A stretch of DNA of 64,000 bases, from assembly GCA_965219175.1 (NCBI GenBank), contig CBDCNI010000001.1, positions 2,356,001-2,420,000 on the forward strand. Reading direction: 5' to 3'. A program made the position numbers and the translations under genes. The notes beneath the pieces are model-generated. The model searched no databases, was not told the origin of the DNA, and worked only from the letters and a program-made list of their open reading frames with translations. This DNA comes from JBBPZK01 sp965219175 (GTDB lineage Bacteria; Actinomycetota; Rubrobacteria; Rubrobacterales; Rubrobacteraceae). Of the stretch, positions 43,515 through 51,559 are shown in pieces (the stretch's first letter is position 1; the number at the start of each line of letters is the position of its first letter).

Positions 43515-44099
43515 CTGAGCTACGGAGAGAAATTCGACAACGCCCTCCTCTACGCTTCCCGCACTCACCGCGACCAGACCCGCAAAGGCAGCGAAACACC
43601 GTACATCAACCATCTGTTGGCGGTCGCGGCGATCGTGGGCGAGAACGGAGGCACGGAAGACGAAGTAATAGCCGCGCTGCTCCACGACGCTCCCGAAGAC
43701 CAGGGCGGCACGCAGAGGCTCGAAGACATCCGTGTCAAATTCGGGGACGAAGTTGCGGAGATAGTGGCCGGCTGCACCGACACCTACGAGGTACCCAAAC
43801 CACCCTGGCGCGAGCGCAAAGAGCGCTACATAGAGCATCTGGGATCCACCCCGGCGTCCGTTAGGCTCGTCTCGGCGGCTGATAAGCTACACAACGCCCG
43901 CGCCATCCTCGCTGACCTCCGCGCGATTGGCGACGAATTGTGGGACCGCTTTACCGGCGGCAAGCAGGGCACGCTCTGGTACTATCGCGCTGTAACAGAA
44001 ACACTGAAAGAGGCAGGTACGAACCCCGTGGTTGCGGAGTTGGACCGGGTGGTGGACGAGGTGGAGGATCTCGCGAGTCGCGAAGCAAACGTAAAGTAG
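43515..44099 (+). CDS. HD-domain alarmone hydrolase-like protein, CTG start
   Basis: 194 residues. Resembles small (p)ppGpp hydrolases: RKGSETPYINHLLAVAAI (first His), AALLHDAPEDQGG (HD and ED), IRVKFGDEVAEIVAGCTDT and KLHNARAIL. The first standard start codon in frame (TTG at 43617) would remove the metal-binding His of PYINH. Upstream to the DUF429 stop the only plausible start is CTG at 43515, six bases after AGGAG, so a CTG start is proposed. Likely a nucleotide pyrophosphohydrolase; ppGpp is the inferred substrate. Confidence 0.83.
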   Translation: MSYGEKFDNALLYASRTHRDQTRKGSETPYINHLLAVAAIVGENGGTEDEVIAALLHDAPEDQGGTQRLEDIRVKFGDEVAEIVAGCTDTYEVPKPPWRERKERYIEHLGSTPASVRLVSAADKLHNARAILADLRAIGDELWDRFTGGKQGTLWYYRAVTETLKEAGTNPVVAELDRVVDEVEDLASREANVK

Positions 44100-44111
44100 A
44101 GGAGGAGCATA

Positions 44112-45101
44112 GTGCAGAACGAGCCGTTACGTCTAGGAGTGCTCGGGGCGGCCAGGATATCCCTCGGCGCCATCATACCCGCCGCCGCCCAGACGGAAGC
44201 CATCGAGGTTACAGCCGTCGCAACCAGGAGCGGCGGCAAATCTAACGCGGTCAAGGAATCGGCCCCGAACGCCCGGATCCTCGAAGACTATGAAACTCTC
44301 CTCGACGACGATAACGTCGAAGCAATATACATACCCCTGCCGAACTCTATGCACGTAGATTGGACCCTCCGGGCGCTGGACGCCGGCAAGCACGTGCTCT
44401 GCGAAAAGCCCTTCTCACTCGACGCGGCCGGCGCGGGAAAAGCGGTGGAGAAGGCGAAAGAAAAGAACTTGAAGCTGGCGGAAGGCTTTATGTACCGGCT
44501 GCACCGCCAGACGCTGCGACTCGGGGAGTTGCTTTCGGACGGGGTGGTTGGCGAGGTGCGGCAGGTGATCTCCGAGTTCGGGCATCGGCTCGACGACCCG
44601 GAGGACGTGCGGGCCGTCGGCTCTCTGGGCGGTGGTTCTCTGGGAGACGTCGGCTGCTACTGCGTGAGCGGCGTCAGGCTCGCGTTCGGGGAAGAGCCCC
44701 GGCGGGCTACGGCTTCGGCACGCTTCGACGACTCCGGCGCGGACCAGGAGTTTGCGGGTCTGCTGGAGTTCGACGGCGGGGTTGGGATCGTCTCTTGCAG
44801 CATCTCATCCGCCCGCAGGGAACGGCTCCAGATCGTCGGTACCGAGGGACGCATCGTGCTCGACGCCCCGTTCCGGGCGGATAAGTCCGGCGGTGGCATC
44901 GAGATCATCCGGGGAGATGAACACTCTACGGAAGACTTCGAGCCAGACAATCCCTACCTGCGCGAGTTGGAGGATTTCGCCGCCGCCGTGCGGGAGGACC
45001 GGGAACCGGCCGTCGGTCCTCGGGAGATAATGGGGAACGCCCGCGCCCTGGACGCTTTGCTGGAATCGGCCCGACAGGGTGGCGAACCGCGCGACGTGTA
45101 G
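44112..45101 (+). CDS. Gfo/Idh/MocA family oxidoreductase
   Basis: 329 residues, GTG start with GAGGAG upstream. N-terminal NAD(P)-binding Rossmann domain (LRLGVLGAARISLGAIIPAA), AIYIPLPNSMHVDWTLRAL, and the catalytic Lys motif HVLCEKPFSLDA. The C-terminal domain has GGGSLGDVGCYCVSGVR. Acts on a sugar or cyclitol; the substrate is not predictable. May be cotranscribed with the HD gene 12 bases upstream. Confidence 0.9.
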   Translation: MQNEPLRLGVLGAARISLGAIIPAAAQTEAIEVTAVATRSGGKSNAVKESAPNARILEDYETLLDDDNVEAIYIPLPNSMHVDWTLRALDAGKHVLCEKPFSLDAAGAGKAVEKAKEKNLKLAEGFMYRLHRQTLRLGELLSDGVVGEVRQVISEFGHRLDDPEDVRAVGSLGGGSLGDVGCYCVSGVRLAFGEEPRRATASARFDDSGADQEFAGLLEFDGGVGIVSCSISSARRERLQIVGTEGRIVLDAPFRADKSGGGIEIIRGDEHSTEDFEPDNPYLRELEDFAAAVREDREPAVGPREIMGNARALDALLESARQGGEPRDV

Positions 45102-45109
45102 AGGTCCTG

Positions 45110-45784
45110 TTAGCGGGGAGAGAAGCGGACCCAATCTACACGCACGAATTGGTTGGTACCCGGCTTCTGTCCACCGAGCCAGGTTGGATACCAGGTATTT
45201 GCTATGAGGCGCATCGGGTCGCGGGGCAGCCCGCGGGTCCACCGCTTCATGAGCTTGCCGTCCACGTAGAAGCTCAAGGAATGCGGGGCGTACCTGAAGA
45301 AGTACTGGTGGTAGCCTGTGGTCGCATCGAACGGGAGGCTCATCGTGTCGGTGTGGGTTTTGGATCCACCGGCGTAAGTCGTGAAAGAGATGCGCCGGGA
45401 GTGGTCGTTGAATATCTCCACGTCGAGCTCGCTCTGGAAGTCCGGGCTGGTGTAGAGAAAGAAACCGGTGATCGAAGTGGGCGCGTAAGGTACCCGCATC
45501 CGGGCGCTGTAGTCCCCGTAACGATAGAGGTTGTTGGAGTAGAGTTCACCGCCGTCCAGGGTATGAGCGGGGATCTTTAGAAAAAGATTTCCACGCCGCG
45601 CAAAGACGTTGTTAGGATCCAGGTATCCTCGACCCAGTTTGTGGTCCCCCTTGGACCATATGGCCTTGTGGAACGAGCTGAAGCCGTCCGAAAACCCGGA
45701 AGTCGAGGCGGAAGCTATCCCGACGATGAGCGTCAACTGCGCGACGCATACAACAACCGACACGAAAACGCGCCTCAAACTCAT
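45110..45784 (-). CDS. Secreted GH16 family glycoside hydrolase
   Basis: 224 residues. A signal peptide at 1-27 (hydrophobic VFVSVVVCVAQLTLIVGI, then ASAS). The GH16 catalytic signature ELDVE at 119-123 carries the nucleophile and acid/base Glu. GDYSARMRVPYAPTSITGFF upstream and WTRGLPRDPMRLIANTWYP downstream fit the laminarinase/lichenase-like fold. Would cleave beta-glucans or related polymers outside the cell. ATG with AAAGGATG. Convergent with the oxidoreductase, divergent from rpiB-like. Confidence 0.88.
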   Translation of the reverse strand: MSLRRVFVSVVVCVAQLTLIVGIASASTSGFSDGFSSFHKAIWSKGDHKLGRGYLDPNNVFARRGNLFLKIPAHTLDGGELYSNNLYRYGDYSARMRVPYAPTSITGFFLYTSPDFQSELDVEIFNDHSRRISFTTYAGGSKTHTDTMSLPFDATTGYHQYFFRYAPHSLSFYVDGKLMKRWTRGLPRDPMRLIANTWYPTWLGGQKPGTNQFVRVDWVRFSPR

Positions 45785-45924
45785 CCTTTAGATCTCCGAT
45801 TTCGCCCATTTGGAATTACAGATCCTACAACCATCTTATAGGCAAAACGGGAGAATAACTTTAGCCCCGACAGCTGTGATTTAATCCACTACGTTGCGAT
45901 TTTCAACGGAGAGGAGCCTTAGCA

Positions 45925-46401
45925 GTGCCTGATAAACAGTACGTGGTGGCCGTCGGTACCGACGACGCGGGGGTAAACCTCAAGAACTTCATAAAAGAGC
46001 AATTGCAGGAAGACCCCAGGGTCAAGGAAGTCCGCGACTTCGGCGTGATGGACGAGAGCGACAAGACCGAGTATCCCATAGTCTGCATAAAAGCAGCCGA
46101 AGCGGTTGCAAGCGGCGAGGTTGACCGGGCGGTTCTCTTCGGCGGCACGGGCCTCGGTGAGGCGATATCGGCCAACAAGGTAAAAGGGGTACGCGCCGCT
46201 GTCGCCACCGACCCGTATTCCATAGAGAGGTCCATCCTCTCCAACAACTGCCAGGTGCTGTGCCTCGGGGAGCGCGTGGTCGCCCCGGAACTCGCCGACC
46301 GGGTAGTAAAACAGTGGCTCGGGTACGAGTTCGACACTTCTTCCCCATCAGCCCAAAAGGTAAGCATAATAACCGACTACGAAGAGACCGGAAGCTTGTA
46401 A
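45925..46401 (+). CDS. RpiB/LacAB-family sugar-phosphate isomerase
   Basis: 158 residues, GTG start. Family pattern: GTDDAGVNLKNFI (usually SDHAG), GGTGLGEAISANKVKGVRAAV (usually CGTG), then SNNCQVLCLGERVV. The Cys used as a base in many RpiB enzymes is Gly here, as in some actinobacterial forms that rely on another residue. It opens the plus-strand sugar island, 78 bases before the PfkB kinase. Substrate could be ribose-, erythrulose- or allulose-phosphate. Confidence 0.85.
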   Translation: MPDKQYVVAVGTDDAGVNLKNFIKEQLQEDPRVKEVRDFGVMDESDKTEYPIVCIKAAEAVASGEVDRAVLFGGTGLGEAISANKVKGVRAAVATDPYSIERSILSNNCQVLCLGERVVAPELADRVVKQWLGYEFDTSSPSAQKVSIITDYEETGSL

Positions 46402-46478
46402 GACCGTAAGCTCGGGTAGACTTCTCTCTTGCCGCCTCGCGGAGACGAGGGCGGAATGCCATCGTCCGCTACGAAGGA

Positions 46479-47489
46479 GTGTCCGTGGAGATCAGGGAAG
46501 GAGAAAATCTGGAGGAGTTGGATCTCGTGACCGTCGGGGAGATGGTCGTCGACTTTATCTCCGCCGAGAAGACGGATTGGCTCCGAAACGCCACGACTTT
46601 CAAGCGCTACCTCGGAGGCTCGCCCGCCAACATCTCGGTCTATGTCTCGAAGCTCGGCGGCTCTGCCGCCGTAGTCTCGAAGACAGGCATCGGGGCGTTC
46701 GGCAAGTTCCTGAAGAGCGAGCTACAGCGCCACGGGGTCGACACCGAATACCTGGTCATGGACCACCGGACGAACACTACTATTATCTTCGTCTCCTCCA
46801 CGACCGGCACCCCGGATTTCGAGGACTTCCGAAGCGGCGACGCGCTCTTGAGGCCCGCCGAAGTCTCCGAAGAGGCCATAAGCCGCGCCCGCATCGTTCA
46901 CTCTTCCGCCTTCGCCCTCTCACGCGAGCCGTGCCGCTCGGCCGTCTTCAAAGCGTTCCGGATGGCGCGGGACCAGGGGAAGATAGTCTCCTTCGACCCT
47001 AACTACAGTCGACGCGTCTGGCCCGACTACAAAGAGGCCCAGCGAGTCCTCCGCGAAGCGTACCGCTACGTGGATATCACAAAGCCTTCCCTCGACGACG
47101 CGGGACGCTTTTTCGGCCGGGAGTACCAGCCGGAGGATTATCTTGGAATGTTCCACGAGTTGGGGCCGGAGACGGTGGTTCTAACGATGGGCAAGGACGG
47201 CACTTTGATCTCCGAGGGCGGCAAGCTGAACGGCCACGTTCCGGCCAACCCCGTCGACGCCGTGGACGCGACCGGCGCGGGAGACGCTTTCTGGGCCGGA
47301 TTCCTGGTAGCCACGCTCGACGGCAATTCGGTGGAACGCTCGGCGCTCTTCGCCAGAGAAGTCGTGGAGCTGAAGCTGACGACGACCGGCCCGCTTCCCT
47401 CCGAGATAAACCGCAAGGAGATTTACGCCCGCCTCGACGAGGCGCCGGGTGACGAGATAACGAGGACAAAAGAAGACCCGGAAGAGTAG
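46479..47489 (+). CDS. PfkB-family sugar kinase (IolC/fructokinase-like)
   Basis: 336 residues, GTG start. VGEMVVDFISAEKTDWLRNA and FKRYLGGSPANISVYVSKLGG at the sugar-binding N terminus, SFDPNYSRRVWPDYKEAQ, and the active-site motif DATGAGDAFWAGF with the catalytic Asp. Close to the kinase domain fused to the GT4 enzyme two genes on (both have SAFALSREP and SLDPNY-type segments). With the neighbouring sucrose-phosphate-synthase-like enzymes, fructose is the most likely substrate. A 5-dehydro-2-deoxygluconokinase role is an alternative. Confidence 0.87.
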   Translation: MSVEIREGENLEELDLVTVGEMVVDFISAEKTDWLRNATTFKRYLGGSPANISVYVSKLGGSAAVVSKTGIGAFGKFLKSELQRHGVDTEYLVMDHRTNTTIIFVSSTTGTPDFEDFRSGDALLRPAEVSEEAISRARIVHSSAFALSREPCRSAVFKAFRMARDQGKIVSFDPNYSRRVWPDYKEAQRVLREAYRYVDITKPSLDDAGRFFGREYQPEDYLGMFHELGPETVVLTMGKDGTLISEGGKLNGHVPANPVDAVDATGAGDAFWAGFLVATLDGNSVERSALFAREVVELKLTTTGPLPSEINRKEIYARLDEAPGDEITRTKEDPEE

Positions 47490-47511
47490 CAGCGAGAGGG
47501 AAAGATAGCCG

Positions 47512-49008
47512 GTGCACCTCGCCTTCGTAAACCCGCAGGGCAACTTCGACGCCGGAAACAGCTACCTCGCATCCCACCCGGACTTCGGCGGTCAGCTAGT
47601 CTACGTCCGGGAAGTCGCGCGGGCGCTAGGCAAGATGGGCCACCAAGCCGACATCCTGACCCGCCGCATCCACGACCCGGACTGGCCGGAGTTCGCCGCC
47701 CCAACAGACGCTTACCCGGACGATCCAAACGTCCGTATCCTACGCGTCCCCTGCGGTCCTAAAGAGTTCCTCTCAAAAGAAGACCTCTGGCCGCACCTCG
47801 GCGAGTGGGCGGAGGGAGTGGCAGATCTATATCGGGATGAGGATATCTGGCCCGACCTCTGGACCGGTCACTACGCCGACGGCGGCCTCTGCGCGGCGCT
47901 TCTTTCAGAGGTCTCCGGAACCCCGTTCACCTTCACCGGACACTCTTTGGGAGCCTGGAAGCTTGATTTCCTGGTCCGAGACCCTGAAGACCTCGACGCG
48001 CTTTCGAGGGCCGACGCCGAATACAATTTCGGGGCCAGGATCTGGGCGGAGCGGGCCGCCATCGCCCGCTCTTCGGCCATCATCACCAGCAGCGTGGCCG
48101 AACGCCGCGAACAGTACGCCCACCCGGCCTACGGAGACATCGCCGACCCGGAAGAAGACAATCGCTTCGCCGTGATACCGCCGGGCGTCAACCTCGACAT
48201 CTTCGCCCCTGGAGCCGAGAGCCCCTGGGAAGACGAGGTGCGGTCGAAGATAGAGACCATGCACGAGCGAGACATCGACCCGGATCGGCGCGGATTGCCC
48301 GCCGTCATCGCCTGGAGTCGCCTCGACCCCAAAAAGAACCATATAGCGCTCGTGAGAGCTTTCGCGAGGTCCGCCGGGCTGAGAGAGGCGGCAAACCTGG
48401 TCGTGATCACCCGCGGCCTCGACGATCCGCTGCGAGACCCAGACTCCGCCCCGGAAGACCAGCGGGCGGTCCTCCAAGATCTCGTCTCCGAAATAGAGGC
48501 GGCGGGCCTATGGGGCAGCGTCTCGGCCTTCGGGTTGTCGGGCCAGACCGCCCTCGCGGCGCTCTACCGCTGGGGTGTGGATACAGGCGGCGTGTTCTGT
48601 CTGCCCGCCGAGTACGAGCCGTTCGGCATGACCCTGATCGAAGCGATGGCCGTTGGGCTCCCCGTGGTCGCCACCAAAAACGGCGGACCCCGCGACACTA
48701 CCGACGAGGGCCGGGCGGGACTTCTGGTGGACCCTCGCGACCCAGAAGATATCGCCGAGAAATTGCTCTCCCTGGTCGACGACCGCGAGAACTGGCGAGC
48801 CTACGCCGCTCGTGGACGAGAGCGAGTCCGCGAGCGCTACACCTGGCGCGGGACCGCCGGAGGATACCTGAGCTTGGCGAAAGAGTTACGCACCTGCCAC
48901 AATAGAGGAGATACGCACTTCCCGCTTCCAGATTTCGTCCGCCGGCCAGTCGAGCTTCCGAGGCTGCAAAGCTGGGAAAAGTCTAGAGGCGAAGAGGCCG
49001 AAACCTGA
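47512..49008 (+). CDS. Sucrose-phosphate-synthase-like GT4 glycosyltransferase
   Basis: 498 residues, GTG start, 22 bases after the kinase. Strong SPS pattern: FVNPQGNFD, HPDFGGQLVYVREV, DPDWPEFAAPTDAYPD, FTGHSLGAWKLD, RLDPKKNH and the EX7E motif EYEPFGMTLIE. SPS transfers glucose from UDP- or ADP-glucose to fructose 6-phosphate; related enzymes make mannosylfructose phosphate. The donor cannot be told from the sequence. No phosphatase gene is present nearby. Confidence 0.87.
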   Translation: MHLAFVNPQGNFDAGNSYLASHPDFGGQLVYVREVARALGKMGHQADILTRRIHDPDWPEFAAPTDAYPDDPNVRILRVPCGPKEFLSKEDLWPHLGEWAEGVADLYRDEDIWPDLWTGHYADGGLCAALLSEVSGTPFTFTGHSLGAWKLDFLVRDPEDLDALSRADAEYNFGARIWAERAAIARSSAIITSSVAERREQYAHPAYGDIADPEEDNRFAVIPPGVNLDIFAPGAESPWEDEVRSKIETMHERDIDPDRRGLPAVIAWSRLDPKKNHIALVRAFARSAGLREAANLVVITRGLDDPLRDPDSAPEDQRAVLQDLVSEIEAAGLWGSVSAFGLSGQTALAALYRWGVDTGGVFCLPAEYEPFGMTLIEAMAVGLPVVATKNGGPRDTTDEGRAGLLVDPRDPEDIAEKLLSLVDDRENWRAYAARGRERVRERYTWRGTAGGYLSLAKELRTCHNRGDTHFPLPDFVRRPVELPRLQSWEKSRGEEAET

Positions 49009-49023
49009 GATAGAGGAGATCCA

Positions 49024-51558
49024 ATGCACGTGGCGTTTCTGAACCCGCAAGGCAACTTCGACCCGGCTGACTCTTACTGGACGGCGCATCCGGACTTCGG
49101 CGGGCAGCTCGTCTACGTCAAGCAACTCGCCCTCGCGATGGGAAACCTCGGCCATCGGGTAGACATAGTGACGCGAAGGGTCCTGGATCCCGACTGGCCG
49201 GAGTTCGCCGCCCCAACAGACGCCTACCCGGACGCCCCGAACGTCCGTATCCTGCGCGTCCCTTGCAGCCCCGATGGATTCCTCCCCAAAGAGGAACTCT
49301 GGCCGTATCTCGCCACGGAGTTCGTGCCGAACCTGCTGGACCTCTACGAGGAAGAGGGTTCCCTCCCCGACGCGGTGACGGCCCACTACGGTGACGGCGG
49401 CCTCTGCGCGGCCGTGATGCAGGAGCGAACCGGCGTCCCGTTCAGCTTTACGGCCCACTCTTTGGGGGCGCAGAAGATGGACAAGATGGATCTCAGACGC
49501 GGAGACATCTCCGAGGCCGACGCCCGCTACCACTTCTCCCGGCGTCTGGCGGCAGAGAGGCTCTCGATGAACCACTCGGCGGTCAACGTGACCAGCACCT
49601 CCCAGGAACGCTACAGCCAGTACACCCACAACGCCTATCGCGGGGCCGTGGACCCGACCGACGACGCGCGCTTCGCGGCCGTCCCGCCGGGCGTCGCCAT
49701 GCACATCTTCGACAAATCGAGCCGCCACGAAGAAGAAGAGGCCGTCCACGAGCACGTGCGTTCGATGCTGACGCGAGACCTGCGTCCTGAACGCCTGGAT
49801 CTCCCGTGCATCGTAGCCTCCAGCCGTCTGGACCCGAAAAAGAACCACCAGGCGCTCTTCGAGGCGTTCGCGGACAGTTCTTCCCTGCGGGAGGCGGCGA
49901 ACCTCGTCATCATCACAGGAGATCTGGACGACCCGCTAAACGGCTACCGCGACGCCCGGCCCGGCGAACGGGCCGTTCTCGACGACCTGATGCGGATCGT
50001 GGAACGAGAGGGTTTGCGAGGCGAGGTCTCGATGTTCGCGCTTCGTGGACAGGGCGCACTGGCGGCGGGCTACCGTTATTTCGCGGGGCTCCGCTCGGTC
50101 TTCGCGCTCACGGCCCAGTACGAGCCGTTCGGCCTCGCGCCGCTGGAGGCGATAGCGGCCGGACTACCGGCGGTCGTCACCAAGTTCGGCGGGCCGAGCG
50201 AGAGCCTCAGAAGCGGCGACGGAGAGTACGGCATTTTGGTGGACCCGAATAACTCCACCGAGGTCGGCGCGAGCCTTTTCTCCCTAATCGGCAACCGTGA
50301 CCGCTGGCGGCGCTACACCGAAGCGGGCTACGAGCGGGTCCTCTCCCGATACACCTGGGAGCGAACCGCCGAAGGTTACCTCGCAGCCATCTCCGGCAGC
50401 GGGCGAGTGGTGGATGAGGTAGAGCAAGAGACCCGCGCCTCGGCCGGAACCTCCGACCACCGGGCGGAAGAGACTTCCACCAACGGCTCCGCCCGCCGCG
50501 GCTCGGACTCCGATCATCTGCCCATCCCCCGCTACTTCACGGACCCGGAACCCGATAACGACTTCACGCCGGAGGAGCTGGACGAACTCTACTTTTCGTT
50601 CGAAGTGCTGGCGGTTGGGGAGACGCTAGTCGACTTCATCTCCCACGACAGGGTCCGGTCGCTCAGAACCGCGGGCCAGTTCAGGCGCTACCTGGGAGGT
50701 CAGCCGGCGAACGTCGCGGTGTACGTCGCGAAGCTCGGCGCGCGTTCGGAGATCCTGTCGAAAGTTGGCGAAGAATATTTCGGCGAGTTCCTGGAGGAAC
50801 AACTCCAGCGTCACGGCGTCGGCACGGAAGCGCTGAGGCACACGAGCGCCGTCGCGAGCACGAGCGCGTTCGTCACCAGGACCATCGGGGTGCCGGACTT
50901 CCAGGTCAACCGCGGGGCCGACGCGCTGCTCGACCCCAAAGGAGTGCCGGAGGAGTTGATCGCACGGGCCAAAGCCGTCCACACCTCCGCTTTCGCCCTC
51001 TCTCGCGAGCCCCAGCGCTCGGCAGTTCGCAGAACTCTAAGGCTCGCCCACAAGCACGGCAAGCTCGTCTCCCTCGACCCGAATTACGACCCGAGGGTGT
51101 GGCCCGACAGGGACGAAGCGTGGGAGGTAATCGCCCAGATCCTACCTCACGTCACTATCGTGAAGCCCTCTCTCGAAGACGCCCGTCGCCTCTTCGACCC
51201 GAACATGGAGGACGAAGCCCTCGAAGAAGCTTGCCTGGAAGAATTTCACAACCTGGGCGCCGACGTGGTCGTCGTGACCAGGAGCGAAGGCCGGCAGGTT
51301 ACGGTCTCGGACGGCTCCGGCGTGGAAAGGATCGGCCCCTTGCACGAGGTAGATGTCGAGAACGTGACCGGCGGGGGCGACGCGTTCTGGGCGGCGCTGC
51401 TCGTCGCCCGCCTCGACGGCGAGGACTGGCCGGAGACAATCCGGTTCGCGCACGAGGTGGCCGCACTCAAGCTCCACGTCGTGGGCCACGTCGAGCGCAT
51501 GATCGACAAACAAGAGATGCACCGCCGCGTCCGCATCACGACCGCCCAAAAGAGTTAA
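49024..51558 (+). CDS. Fusion of SPS-like GT4 glycosyltransferase and PfkB kinase
   Basis: 844 residues, ATG with AGAGGAGATCC upstream. Residues 1-460 repeat the SPS-like enzyme (HPDFGGQLVYVKQL, FTAHSLGAQKMDKMD, RLDPKKNH, QYEPFGLAPLE). An acidic, Ser/Thr-rich linker runs about 460-520. Residues about 527-840 are a PfkB kinase (AVGETLVDFISHDRVRSL, GGQPANVAVYVAKLGA, TGGGDAFWAALL with the catalytic Asp kept and DATGAGD changed to NVTGGGD). No stop or frameshift lies between the halves. The kinase would make the fructose 6-phosphate that the transferase uses, so channelling is likely. Arose from the same kinase-transferase pair as the two genes upstream. Confidence 0.87.
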   Translation: MHVAFLNPQGNFDPADSYWTAHPDFGGQLVYVKQLALAMGNLGHRVDIVTRRVLDPDWPEFAAPTDAYPDAPNVRILRVPCSPDGFLPKEELWPYLATEFVPNLLDLYEEEGSLPDAVTAHYGDGGLCAAVMQERTGVPFSFTAHSLGAQKMDKMDLRRGDISEADARYHFSRRLAAERLSMNHSAVNVTSTSQERYSQYTHNAYRGAVDPTDDARFAAVPPGVAMHIFDKSSRHEEEEAVHEHVRSMLTRDLRPERLDLPCIVASSRLDPKKNHQALFEAFADSSSLREAANLVIITGDLDDPLNGYRDARPGERAVLDDLMRIVEREGLRGEVSMFALRGQGALAAGYRYFAGLRSVFALTAQYEPFGLAPLEAIAAGLPAVVTKFGGPSESLRSGDGEYGILVDPNNSTEVGASLFSLIGNRDRWRRYTEAGYERVLSRYTWERTAEGYLAAISGSGRVVDEVEQETRASAGTSDHRAEETSTNGSARRGSDSDHLPIPRYFTDPEPDNDFTPEELDELYFSFEVLAVGETLVDFISHDRVRSLRTAGQFRRYLGGQPANVAVYVAKLGARSEILSKVGEEYFGEFLEEQLQRHGVGTEALRHTSAVASTSAFVTRTIGVPDFQVNRGADALLDPKGVPEELIARAKAVHTSAFALSREPQRSAVRRTLRLAHKHGKLVSLDPNYDPRVWPDRDEAWEVIAQILPHVTIVKPSLEDARRLFDPNMEDEALEEACLEEFHNLGADVVVVTRSEGRQVTVSDGSGVERIGPLHEVDVENVTGGGDAFWAALLVARLDGEDWPETIRFAHEVAALKLHVVGHVERMIDKQEMHRRVRITTAQKS

Positions 51559-51559
51559 T

